Origin: Bacillota bacterium
GTDB taxonomy: Bacteria; Bacillota; Sulfobacillia; Sulfobacillales; Sulfobacillaceae
Assembly (NCBI GenBank): GCA_023381095.1
Contig: JAMCTO010000149.1
Location: 2,371 to 10,528, forward strand
Direction of reading: 5' to 3'
DNA length: 8,158 nucleotides
Part shown: positions 1-5,653 of the stretch, piece after piece
Position numbering within the stretch: position 1 is the stretch's first letter
How the letters are laid out: every line of letters begins with the position of its first letter
Made by a program: the position numbers and the translations under genes
The notes under the pieces: model-generated
Database searches by the model: none
What the model was told of the DNA's origin: nothing
The model's input: only the letters and a program-made list of their open reading frames with translations

Positions 1-2
1 AT

Positions 3-93
3 CGAGAAATGAGGCACCAAGGCCACCACGTTTGCGTACACCGGATTTTCTGTGGTACCCTTTATCGCGTTGGCCTTGGTGCCTCATTTCTCG
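3..93. repeat. Perfect 23-bp inverted repeat at the window edge
   Basis: Bases 3-25 are the exact reverse complement of bases 71-93 (the right arm starts TGGCCTTGGTGCC and ends TTTCTCG), with a 45-bp spacer. The right arm is ordinary coding sequence of the MFS gene. The left arm puts an in-frame TGA at 10-12 where the upstream part of that gene should be. The match stops two bases short of the window start. The likeliest reading is an inverted fold-back, either an assembly or amplification chimera at a contig end or a small real inversion, rather than a functional hairpin. Confidence 0.8.
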
Positions 94-927
94 TGGGGAT
101 GGCGTGCACTGTTGTTTGTGGGTGCCATTGGCGGAGTGACCATTACCCTGCTACGTCGCAACATTCCGGAATCGCCACGGTGGTTGCTCTCCAAAAATCG
201 CCTGGCTGATGCGGAAAAAATTGTGAGTCAGGCAGAAACTTTTCTGCAGCAACGCTCACCAGACCCTTTGCCACCCATTGTGCCGACCACACAGGCTGTC
301 GCTGCTCAAGGATATCCGACGCAAGCCCTATTTACCGCGCCTTATTTTTCTCGGCTACTGTTATTTGTCGTAATCTGGTTTGTCTACTATGTGGCAAATT
401 ATGCATGGCTGACGTTAGCGCCCAGCCTGTTTGTATCCCGAGGTTACAGCCTCACCAGTACCATCGGATACTTAGTTGTCAGCGGTATTGGCTTTTTTGT
501 GGGCGCTTTGGGCAGTGCATTGTTTGGTGACCGGTTTGAACGCAAGTGGTTTATTTTGTTGGTCACGGTGATCTTTGGAATCAGCTTGTTACTCATAGGA
601 TTGTTTCCCTCCCCAACCGTCATTATGATTCTGGGTTTCATCGCTTCCGTGACCATCGGACTGATGGTTCCACTGCTCTATGCCCTGACCGCAGAACACT
701 TCCCTACCCGCGCCCGGGCCACAGGAGTCTCCTTAACCGATGGTCTAGGCCATATCGGTGGAGCCCTGGCGCCGGTCTTCGTCTTATCCGCTGTAGCCGT
801 GGGGGGATTTACCCAAGGCTTCGTGGTGATGGCCGTTGCCTGTGGAGTGACCGCAGTGCTTTTGCCCTTTTCCATTAAAGCCACCAAACGTAACTTGGAA
901 ACTGTGACCGAACGCTGGAACGCGTAA
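13..927 (+). CDS. MFS transporter, C-terminal two thirds (5' end missing)
   Basis: This is an inner-membrane proton-coupled solute carrier of the major facilitator superfamily, probably from the sugar or aromatic/organic-acid porter branch. About 304 codons are open after an in-frame TGA at 10-12; family members have about 420-470, so roughly the first four helices are absent. Visible in order are two hydrophobic helices (about 30-140), the loop signature PESPRW (166-183) that closes the N-terminal half in these families, a polar cytoplasmic loop (about 184-330), then six hydrophobic helices. The C-half motif GDRFERKW corresponds to the loop between helices 8 and 9, and FPTRARATG to the loop between helices 10 and 11. 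No start codon can be chosen; the first internal ATG or GTG is not a credible start because it falls inside a helix. A palindromic terminator follows 36 bp after the TAA. The substrate cannot be read from sequence. Whether the gene is broken or only cut by the edge is open, because bases 3-25 look inverted. Confidence 0.85.
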   Translation, partial: GTKATTFAYTGFSVVPFIALALVPHFSWGWRALLFVGAIGGVTITLLRRNIPESPRWLLSKNRLADAEKIVSQAETFLQQRSPDPLPPIVPTTQAVAAQGYPTQALFTAPYFSRLLLFVVIWFVYYVANYAWLTLAPSLFVSRGYSLTSTIGYLVVSGIGFFVGALGSALFGDRFERKWFILLVTVIFGISLLLIGLFPSPTVIMILGFIASVTIGLMVPLLYALTAEHFPTRARATGVSLTDGLGHIGGALAPVFVLSAVAVGGFTQGFVVMAVACGVTAVLLPFSIKATKRNLETVTERWNA

Positions 928-963
928 CACCTCTCAACGAAGTCAGGTCCGGTGTATGACGCC

Positions 964-997
964 CTCAGAGCCCTCGTGATATCACGAGGGCTCTGAG
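964..997 (+). terminator. Perfect 34-bp palindrome, probable terminator of the first MFS gene
   Basis: Arms 964-980 and 981-997 are exact reverse complements with no spacer (core CTCGTGATATCACGAG). In RNA this gives a long GC-rich stem with a small loop, 36 nt after the transporter stop codon. The following CCTTTACC is a poor U-tract, so termination may be inefficient or factor-assisted. Being symmetric, it could also act on transcripts arriving from the right. A dyad operator is possible but less likely at a 3' end. Confidence 0.6.
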
Positions 998-1049
998 CCT
1001 TTACCAGAGTTCCGGCAGAATTTCCCGACCTCTTAGGCGATGGCAGAAA

Positions 1050-1283
1050 TTCCGGGAACCGTCCACTAGAGCACGCACTGTGTTCTTCTTTGGCGGCAGC
1101 AGAATATAGGGTATTAATAATCATCACATGTACCTCATTTTGCAATGTTTCCCTTCACCCATGCCGACATTGCTTCCAGCTCCATGTTAGCCGCCCTCTC
1201 CCTATCGGGCCTTTAGCAGTTCTGAACGGTTCCCAACAAGGGAGTCATCGGACAGTGCGTGCTCTAGTGGACGGTTCCCGGAA
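1050..1283. mobile_element. MITE-like element with perfect 32-bp terminal inverted repeats
   Basis: Bases 1050-1081 are the exact reverse complement of 1252-1283; the outer ends read TTCCGGGAACCGTCC inward. The 170-bp interior has no transposase gene. It has one tiny minus-strand frame (1185-1135, beginning MELEAMSAWVK, 16 codons, with a GGAG-like site upstream) that could be a transposase remnant, and an extra copy of the end motif ACGGTTCCC at 1226-1234. Long perfect ends around a short non-coding core are typical of miniature elements moved in trans by a related insertion sequence. The flanks GAAAT and AAAAT match at only four of five positions, so no clear target duplication supports the call. 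A long RNA hairpin between convergent genes is the alternative. Confidence 0.5.
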
Positions 1284-1310
1284 AATCCAAAGATGAGCTC
1301 AGTAGTACCT

Positions 1311-1345
1311 ATGGAGAGGAAACCCTCGCCGGCAGTTCTCTCCAT
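1311..1345. repeat. Imperfect hairpin downstream of the second MFS gene
   Basis: ATGGAGAG (1311-1318) pairs with CTCTCCAT (1338-1345) across a 19-nt GC-rich loop, 35 bp past the stop codon of the leftward transcription unit. It could help end that transcript, but there is no U-tract on the minus strand, so this is only a possibility. Confidence 0.25.
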
Positions 1346-1380
1346 TCGTCGCGCATCTTCTCACGACAGGGAGTCAACAG

Positions 1381-2610
1381 CTAACGCGGAGGCCTTCGCC
1401 GTTGTTTCCACACACTAAGCAACAAAGCCAATCCCATGCAACCGCTCAACCACAGCCAACCGTATCTTACGGCTCCGGTGTGGTCTGCGATCATGCCGAA
1501 AAGCGGTGGATGCAACACGGCCCCTACGTATATCAATGCCGCGATAGTCGTCATAGCTAATCCTGCATGTTCCACGGGGACCGATTCCCCGGCCCAGGTA
1601 AGCGCCAAGGCATTCCACCCGACGGCCCCCGTGCCTAAAACAAACCACAATGCCAGGAGGGCATCGACCGGAACACGATGCGGCAGTAGAGCGATGGCCA
1701 GTGTAGCCACACCCGCAATAAACGCCGTCCATCCCAAAACCCGAGGTCGATGACCAGTCACCCGGTCGCTCACTACACCAAAGCCAATGCGTCCTAATCC
1801 CCCACCAATTTGGGCTACCGCCAAGACGATGCCCGCCAGTGCCAACGTTAATCCATGCCGCTGCATCAAATCGGGAATTGTAAACGTGAGCATATCGTAT
1901 TGGGCTCCGACGAGCAACATAGAAATGAGGGCAGGAAAGATGAGCGCACGCACGAATTGGCGCACAGGGACTGCGTGAAGGGTGGTGGTGCGCCGTGGCA
2001 TCGCCGGAATCACCGCTGCGAATCCCAGACTGCCCCCGACTACCATTATCGCCAGCCGGTCAAATACCCCGGTGATCCCCCAAATCCGCACCCAATGCGG
2101 AAGCAAAAAAGCGGCAAGTGCCGCGCCGATGGGGACGCCAGTTTGACGGATTCCCATTGGTAGCCCACGATCACGTCCGGCGAAGGCTAAAAACACCGCT
2201 TTGGTTCCTACTCCAGGAACCGCCCCAAAGGTGATCCCCATCGCCATGAGAGCGAGCCACAACAACCCCACGGACGGAGCCTGACCGACGGTCCACACTA
2301 GCACCGCCATAGGTCCTGTGATGGCAAACAAGAGTCGGCGAGGTCCTATGCGGTCCACGATCCAGCCCACGGGTATTAAGCCCACCATCATTCCCAGAGA
2401 AGGTGCCACAACTAAAAATCCCAGCCACGCCAGGGATAAATGGTATTGACGAGCAAAGAGGATGCCCAACACCGCGACCCCTTGTTGGATGAAGGACATG
2501 CTGGTCTGGGACACCACACCCAAAAATAAAAACGGCACCGGGCCGATGGGTACAGGAAAATGAGTGCGGTTAAAGACCGAAATTTTTTTCGGTTGTGGCA
2601 GATTATTCAC
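1381..2610 (-). CDS. MFS transporter, last gene of the leftward unit
   Basis: This is an inner-membrane major facilitator carrier of 409 residues with about twelve hydrophobic helices, a normal length for the family. Motif A appears as GWIVDRIGPRR (about 82-92) in the loop between helices 2 and 3 and again as SDRVTGHRPR in the second half. GIRQTG (about 153-158), before a helix, is common in the group that includes cyanate/nitroimidazole-type and anion carriers. I chose the GTG at 2610-2608 because AGGAG (2620-2616) lies 5 nt upstream. The frame is open to an ATG at 2742, but those 44 extra codons are polar, overlap the remains of the upstream hydratase gene, and have no ribosome site. The gene follows the broken hydratase in the same direction and probably shares its transcript. 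That makes it a candidate importer for the organic acid handled by the cluster; the substrate itself is inferred from context only. Confidence 0.85.
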   Translation of the reverse strand: MNNLPQPKKISVFNRTHFPVPIGPVPFLFLGVVSQTSMSFIQQGVAVLGILFARQYHLSLAWLGFLVVAPSLGMMVGLIPVGWIVDRIGPRRLLFAITGPMAVLVWTVGQAPSVGLLWLALMAMGITFGAVPGVGTKAVFLAFAGRDRGLPMGIRQTGVPIGAALAAFLLPHWVRIWGITGVFDRLAIMVVGGSLGFAAVIPAMPRRTTTLHAVPVRQFVRALIFPALISMLLVGAQYDMLTFTIPDLMQRHGLTLALAGIVLAVAQIGGGLGRIGFGVVSDRVTGHRPRVLGWTAFIAGVATLAIALLPHRVPVDALLALWFVLGTGAVGWNALALTWAGESVPVEHAGLAMTTIAALIYVGAVLHPPLFGMIADHTGAVRYGWLWLSGCMGLALLLSVWKQRRRPPR

Positions 2611-2662
2611 CCCATCTCCTGTCACACCAAAGAGGATTCTTCCCTCTTGCCGCCAGACGCAT
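2603..2662 (-). CDS. Possible 19-codon leader ORF overlapping the MFS start
   Basis: An ATG at 2662-2660 opens the 19-residue frame MRLAARGKNPLWCDRRWGE, closed by TAA at 2605-2603. It is preceded by the strongest Shine-Dalgarno of the area (TAAGGAGG, 2680-2673, 10 nt away). Its last codons overlap the MFS start (GTG 2610-2608) in another frame, the geometry of translational coupling. It may be a true leader peptide. It may instead be the original N-terminus of the transporter, now out of frame, which re-initiates at the internal GTG. No homology is recognised, so I cannot say that the peptide has a function. Confidence 0.3.
   Translation of the reverse strand: MRLAARGKNPLWCDRRWGE
2616..2620 (-). 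promoter_or_regulatory. Ribosome binding site that decides the GTG start of the MFS gene
   Basis: AGGAG on the minus strand sits 5 nt before GTG 2610-2608. No comparable site precedes the longer ATG start at 2742, so this site fixes the short form. Confidence 0.65.
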
Positions 2663-2672
2663 GCAATATGTC

Positions 2673-2680
2673 CCTCCTTA
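2673..2680 (-). promoter_or_regulatory. Strong Shine-Dalgarno TAAGGAGG overlapping the ancestral hydratase stop
   Basis: The TAA of this octamer (2680-2678) is the stop codon that ends the enoyl-CoA hydratase relic when its frameshift is corrected. The AGGAGG is a near-perfect anti-16S match 10 nt before ATG 2662. The arrangement is a typical operon junction and supports translation starting here in the ancestral operon. Confidence 0.55.
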
Positions 2681-3465
2681 GGTCTTCGTCCTAGCAGTCT
2701 CGGAATTGGGGCGCACACCTTCTTCACGATCAAGATGCACAACGCGCGTTGCTAACATTCCAACGTCATGTCGACTCCCGCCTCCAACGCCATGTCGCTC
2801 CCGATACGAAACGCTTATTTGGTCAGTTCCGGTCCCAATGGCAATGTTTTTGCCACAATCTGGGCCGCCCTGCAGCTTTCGGCATCAGTTGGTCAGGATT
2901 CCAGCACTTTGTTCACCAAGCCATCGTGATAGGCCTCAAGGGCACTAATGGGCTGTCCTGTCATCAACAACTCCAATGCGCGCTCTCGGGATGTAAACCG
3001 CCAGACGGTTTGCGTCCCCCCGACTCCGGGACTTATCCCGCGTGACACTTCAGGAAAACCCTGCCACGCTGGGGTCGATGCATAACAAAAATCGGCACTG
3101 AGCGTCATTTCGAGACCACCGTCCAAGACCATCCCGTTAATGGCCCAAAGGGAAGGTTTGGGAAAAGTACCCAGTTTTCGGTATACCTTCTGAGACGGTG
3201 ACGCGCATCCCACCGATTCAGATTGATTCATGGTGTGCCGTTCTGTCACATCGTCACCGATACTAAAAGCATCCCCGTCACCGGCGAGAATCAACACCCG
3301 TACCGTGGGATCGTCCCATTGCCGTTCCAAGTTAGCATTCAGAACGCGACCCAACTTCGAATTAAACGCATTCAGCACTTCGGGCTGATTAAGGGTCAAC
3401 AACACAATTTGGGTGGGATGGTGCCGTTCTTCCAACAAAATATCCAGAAGACGCGCTCCCTCCAT
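2678..3465 (-). pseudogene. Enoyl-CoA hydratase/isomerase (crotonase family), degraded
   Basis: A crotonase-fold enzyme acting on acyl-CoA thioesters is recognisable from ATG 3465 to a TGA at 2895-2893 (190 residues; family about 255-265). The missing tail continues beyond that TGA in the same frame: AAQIVAKTLPLGPELTK, TAA at 2817-2815, then AFRIGSDMALEAGVDMTLEC, TAG at 2754-2752. After a shift of one base it reads LDREEGVRP and ends at TAA 2680-2678. The restored length, about 262 codons, fits the family. The N-terminal part keeps the two catalytic acids (E119 in GGLEM, E139 in FPEV, 20 apart as in mitochondrial E144/E164). It has lost usual oxyanion-hole context: FSIG instead of FSAG at 67-70, and LDGG instead of LGGG at 114-117. 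It lies 39 bp after the hydratase beta gene, with no good ribosome site before the ATG. I judge it non-functional; a truncated active protein is unlikely because the C-terminal helices needed for folding and trimer assembly are lost. Confidence 0.85.
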
Positions 3466-3504
3466 GTGTTCCCAACCAGACCCACAAGCCGACTTGACCT
3501 CCGG

Positions 3505-4077
3505 TCATAATGGCGGCAGACGCGTCCGGTAGGGGACTTGCCCTTTGCGATAATACATTTCTCCTATGGTATCGATGAGCACTACTGTAGGAAAGTCCTT
3601 GACCACCAATTCATACATCGCCTCCGGTCCCAAATCTTCGAATGCAACGACACGTGCATGCTGGACGGTTTGGCTGAGCAATGCGCCGATACCCCCAATC
3701 GCGCCCAGATATATCGCCTGATGTTGCACCATGGCCGAAATGACGGCGGCACTGCGCTCCCCCTTGCCGATCATCACTTTCAATCCTTTGGCCAATAGAG
3801 CCGGGGTATAAGGATCCATCCGGCTTGCAGTGGTCGGTCCGACAGCGCCAATGATGAAGCCTGGCGGAGCTGGCGCAGGGCCGGTGTAATAGAGCGCCTG
3901 ATTGTGAAAACTTACGGGCAATGGGCACCCGTCTTGCGCTAGCTGGTGCAAACGCGCATGGGCTGCGTCTCGGGCCGTCAATAGCGTGCCCGACACCCGG
4001 ACCATCGTGCCCGCCCGCAAGGAGAGGAGCACAGACGGATCAGTCAGCGGACAAGTTATCGCAATCGCGTCACTCAT
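3505..4077 (-). CDS. Class I fumarase / tartrate dehydratase type hydratase, beta subunit
   Basis: This is the C-terminal-type subunit of two-subunit iron-sulfur hydro-lyases (fumarase, L-tartrate dehydratase, mesaconase) that reversibly add water to C4/C5 unsaturated dicarboxylates in the cytoplasm. The 190 residues match the usual length. Family motifs are in order: SGTLLTARDAAHAR (about 29-42), YYTGPAPAPPG (63-73), GPTTASRMDPYTP (80-92), MIGKGERS (102-109), AIGGIGALL (116-124) and FEDLGPEAMYEL (136-147). I chose ATG 4077-4075 because it forms an ATGA overlap with the alpha-subunit stop (TGA 4076-4074); a start 11 codons upstream would overlap more and lacks support. The gene looks intact, but its partner is broken, so on its own it should not form the cluster-bearing enzyme. 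Fumarase, tartrate dehydratase and mesaconase cannot be told apart by eye. Confidence 0.88.
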   Translation of the reverse strand: MSDAIAITCPLTDPSVLLSLRAGTMVRVSGTLLTARDAAHARLHQLAQDGCPLPVSFHNQALYYTGPAPAPPGFIIGAVGPTTASRMDPYTPALLAKGLKVMIGKGERSAAVISAMVQHQAIYLGAIGGIGALLSQTVQHARVVAFEDLGPEAMYELVVKDFPTVVLIDTIGEMYYRKGQVPYRTRLPPL

Positions 4078-4855
4078 AGCACCACCGTGCCTTTGCGGGC
4101 TGCATGGCATTGTAAATTGACCGCTACCGGAATACTGGCGATGTGTCGTGCGTAGCCAGCAAGATGCACCGCCAGTGCAGTCACGGTCCCGCCGTAGCCT
4201 TGTGGTCCGATGCCCAGTTGGTTAATATCGTCTAGCCATTGCCCTTCCAAGACTTCGAGTGCAGGATCCGGGCTGGGCGTACGCCAATACCCACGATAAG
4301 CGGCGGACAACTCGCGGGTCCCGCTTTCACAATGGTGTCCAAAACAAAGTCGCGGATAGCCTCCATCCCTTGAGCAGGCGTGAACATCGCCAATCGGCTG
4401 GTATTTTCGGCGCCGCCGCCTTTAGGCATCACCGTGATCGTCACCTGGTCCCCGGCGACCAGACGAGTGTAGAGGATGGCTGGCGTATTGTCTCCGGTAT
4501 TGTGCCCCCCAAAAGGCCGATCCAGCATGGATCCGCGGAGATACCCATCCTGGTAGCCCCGACGAACACCCGCCTGGACAGCACCTTCCAACAGGCCATC
4601 CACGAGGTGCACGGCTTGCCCAATCTCCAAGAACACCAGCGTCACGCCGCCGTCCTGGCATAATGCCACCCCGGAATGACGGGCATAATCCGCATTATCC
4701 ACTAGCAGTTGCAGGGTCGTTTGCCCCACTGGAGAGGCTTCTTGGGTATGCGCCACGGTCAAGGCCCGATACACATCGTCCGGTAGACACGTATTGGCGC
4801 GCTGACACAGCGTGGCTACCGCCTCAGTAATCTGATGGGCCGTGATCGTCCTCAC
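4074..4855 (-). pseudogene. Class I fumarase type hydratase, alpha subunit, with internal deletion and frameshift
   Basis: This is the iron-sulfur-cluster subunit of the same hydro-lyase. The first segment (GTG 4855 to about 4280) carries CQDGG (C66; usual CQDTG), EIGQ, HNTGDNTPA, MPKGGGAENTSRLAM and SCPPLIVGIG (C183). It then runs out of frame to a stop at 4234-4232. The second segment, one frame over, starts near 4284 with RTPSPDPALE and continues GQWLDDINQLGIGPQGYGG to AVNLQCHAAR and TGA 4076-4074. All three cluster cysteines are present. The GGT motif and following helix that normally join the segments are absent, so about 60-75 bp have been lost, in a number that breaks the frame. Total length is 782 bp, against about 280-300 codons in relatives. 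The GTG start overlaps the regulator stop (GTGA) and has GGAG 7 nt upstream. No full-length active subunit can be made as the sequence stands. Confidence 0.85.
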
Positions 4856-5544
4856 CGCGTGTCTCCGGATTCGGGTCCTAGAGACCAGCCCAATCCCTGA
4901 AAATGTTCGCGTGCGCGATGACCCGAACGCTGAATGTGGGCAGCCATCGTAGCGGCCGCACGGAGGCCATCACGGGCTTCAGCGGCGGTGAGCAATTGGG
5001 CATGTTCCGCATGGTCTTGCGCCATTTGGGCCGTGACAAATTGCGGGGTTAACGGAGGAAATCCGTTCCACAATCGATCAACGAATCCCTGCAATTTGGG
5101 CCAGGGACAGCGACTGCGCAAGCATTGGTGAAACGCCGTATTAGCCTCCACGAAGCGATCCCCATCCTGATGAGATTCTGCCCATTCTAACTGGCCCAGA
5201 TGCTGGCGCAAGCGCTTGAGGTCGTCCTCGGTAAGAAGGGGAACCGACAGTTCCACCGCCTTAGGTTCGAGCCATCCCCGCAGCGCATAGGATTCATCCA
5301 GCGAGGCCAGAGACAAGGGGGCGACCCAGGCGCCCCGGCGGGGTTCGAGGGTCACCAATCCTTCAGCGGCCAATTGAGACAACGCCTCGCGAATGGGCAT
5401 ACGCGAGACGCCTAACTGGTCGGCCAGCAGGTCTTGCGCAATTTTCGTCCCAGGGGTTAATTGCCCCATAAAGATAGCGTGCCGAATGGCATTCGCCACC
5501 CGAGCGCTCGTCAAGGCATTTTCTACCGGTGTGATCGTCAACAC
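4852..5544 (-). CDS. GntR-family transcriptional regulator with FCD domain
   Basis: This is a cytoplasmic DNA-binding dimer whose C-terminal FCD domain usually senses an organic acid, of 230 residues as typical. The winged helix-turn-helix spans about 12-77 (LLADQLGVSRMPIREALSQLAAEGLV in two pieces around VSRMPIREAL, then PRRGAWV). FCD helices span about 82-215. Likely metal/ligand residues are H129 (TAFH), H181 (AEHAQLL) and H203 (AAHI); the usual Asp four residues before the first His is Asn125. The GTG at 5544-5542 is the first start in frame, but AAAGGA lies only 1-2 nt before it. TTG 5541-5539 would give a better spacing, so the N-terminus is uncertain by a codon. It is first in the leftward unit, overlaps the hydratase alpha gene by 4 bp and faces the acyl-CoA dehydrogenase gene. 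It probably controls both arms, and itself, through the palindrome at 5573-5587. Confidence 0.9.
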   Translation of the reverse strand: MLTITPVENALTSARVANAIRHAIFMGQLTPGTKIAQDLLADQLGVSRMPIREALSQLAAEGLVTLEPRRGAWVAPLSLASLDESYALRGWLEPKAVELSVPLLTEDDLKRLRQHLGQLEWAESHQDGDRFVEANTAFHQCLRSRCPWPKLQGFVDRLWNGFPPLTPQFVTAQMAQDHAEHAQLLTAAEARDGLRAAATMAAHIQRSGHRAREHFQGLGWSLGPESGDTR

Positions 5545-5572
5545 ATCCTTTACACGTGATTGTTTTGGATTA

Positions 5573-5587
5573 TTGATATTATATCAA
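5573..5587. promoter_or_regulatory. Perfect 15-bp palindrome, likely operator of the FCD regulator
   Basis: TTGATATTATATCAA is a perfect 7-1-7 dyad in the 109-bp gap between the divergent regulator and acyl-CoA dehydrogenase genes. Short AT-rich palindromes beginning TTG or TG are typical GntR/FCD binding sites. It covers a consensus TATAAT on the minus strand and a TTGATA -35-like element on the plus strand, so a bound dimer would block both promoters. Binding by this particular regulator is inference. Confidence 0.6.
5578..5583 (-). promoter_or_regulatory. Consensus -10 box of the leftward promoter
   Basis: The minus strand reads TATAAT at 5583-5578, embedded in the palindrome and about 33 nt before the regulator start, leaving a short leader of about 25-30 nt. 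A good -35 element at 17 nt is not visible (GCGTTA at 5606-5601), so the promoter may be weak or activator-dependent. Confidence 0.45.
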
Positions 5588-5598
5588 ATTTGTGCCAT

Positions 5599-5610
5599 GA
5601 TAACGCTATC
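5599..5610. promoter_or_regulatory. Secondary dyad resembling the operator core
   Basis: GATAACGCTATC is palindromic at 10 of 12 positions and repeats the GATA...TATC outer halves of the main site (GATATTATATC), with one extra base in the middle. Its centre is about 24-25 bp from the main one. It may be an auxiliary site near the predicted rightward start; chance is a fair alternative in AT-rich DNA. Confidence 0.25.
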
Positions 5611-5643
5611 TTCTAAATCATTCCTATTTTACTGTAAGGACGT

Positions 5644-5647
5644 GGAG
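5644..5647 (+). promoter_or_regulatory. Ribosome binding site fixing the acyl-CoA dehydrogenase start
   Basis: GGAG lies 6 nt before ATG 5654. The reading frame stays open far upstream into the divergent regulator gene, so this site and the family N-terminus (MQDLLNDVRQGVRDLC) decide the start. Confidence 0.7.
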
Positions 5648-5653
5648 CCGACG

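Larger units (their letters stand above)
928..1380. other. Intergenic region between convergent genes
   Basis: This 453-bp stretch separates the 3' ends of two converging transporter genes. I see no convincing protein gene in it: the open frames on both strands lack family-like sequence and good ribosome sites. It holds a perfect palindrome (964-997), a 234-bp segment bounded by long inverted repeats (1050-1283) and a weaker hairpin (1311-1345). The inner part is richer in A and T than the flanking genes. Confidence 0.8.
5573..5601 (+). promoter_or_regulatory. Possible rightward promoter of the acyl-CoA dehydrogenase operon
   Basis: TTGATA (5573-5578, five of six to consensus) and CATGAT (5596-5601, four of six) are 17 bp apart. 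A transcript would start near 5608 and have a leader of about 46 nt. The -35 element is half of the palindrome, which fits repression by the adjacent regulator. Confidence 0.4.

Noticed and set aside
1009..1060. Short hairpin GAATTTC / GAAATTC (1018-1024 / 1046-1052)
   Set aside because: Only seven pairs, with flanking mismatches and a 21-nt loop. It is too weak to call a feature and may be chance in an AT-rich spot.
678..1145. Open frame of 155 codons on the minus strand
   Set aside because: It runs antisense through the conserved MFS coding region and through the palindrome and one arm of the inverted repeat, has no ribosome site, and shows no family-like sequence.
1090..1296. 68-codon plus-strand frame inside the MITE-like segment
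   Set aside because: Its product is Cys/His-rich low-quality sequence, it crosses the right terminal repeat, and no ribosome site precedes it.
2611..2742. Longer N-terminus of the second MFS protein from ATG 2742
   Set aside because: The 44 codons overlap the 3' relic of the hydratase and the strong Shine-Dalgarno, are not membrane-protein-like, and lack a ribosome site. GTG 2610 with AGGAG is better.
4074..4310. Separate 78-codon gene downstream of the hydratase alpha segment
   Set aside because: Its product from PDPALE on is the normal C-terminus of the alpha subunit, and its first residues are out-of-frame sequence from the upstream half. It is the second half of one broken gene.
4230..4310. 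Programmed ribosomal frameshift in the alpha subunit
   Set aside because: There is no slippery heptamer at the junction, and the conserved GGT segment is absent rather than merely out of frame, so a deletion explains it better.
4259..4663. 134-codon plus-strand frame opposite the hydratase alpha gene
   Set aside because: It is antisense to clearly conserved family motifs and has no recognisable domain or start signal.
5553..5558. CACGTG hexamer near the regulator start
   Set aside because: A six-base palindrome is expected often by chance, and symmetry does not extend beyond it.
5393..5653. Upstream extension of the acyl-CoA dehydrogenase to an ATG at 5393
   Set aside because: It is antisense to the regulator helix-turn-helix coding region and crosses the promoter region. 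The family N-terminus and GGAG site place the start at 5654.
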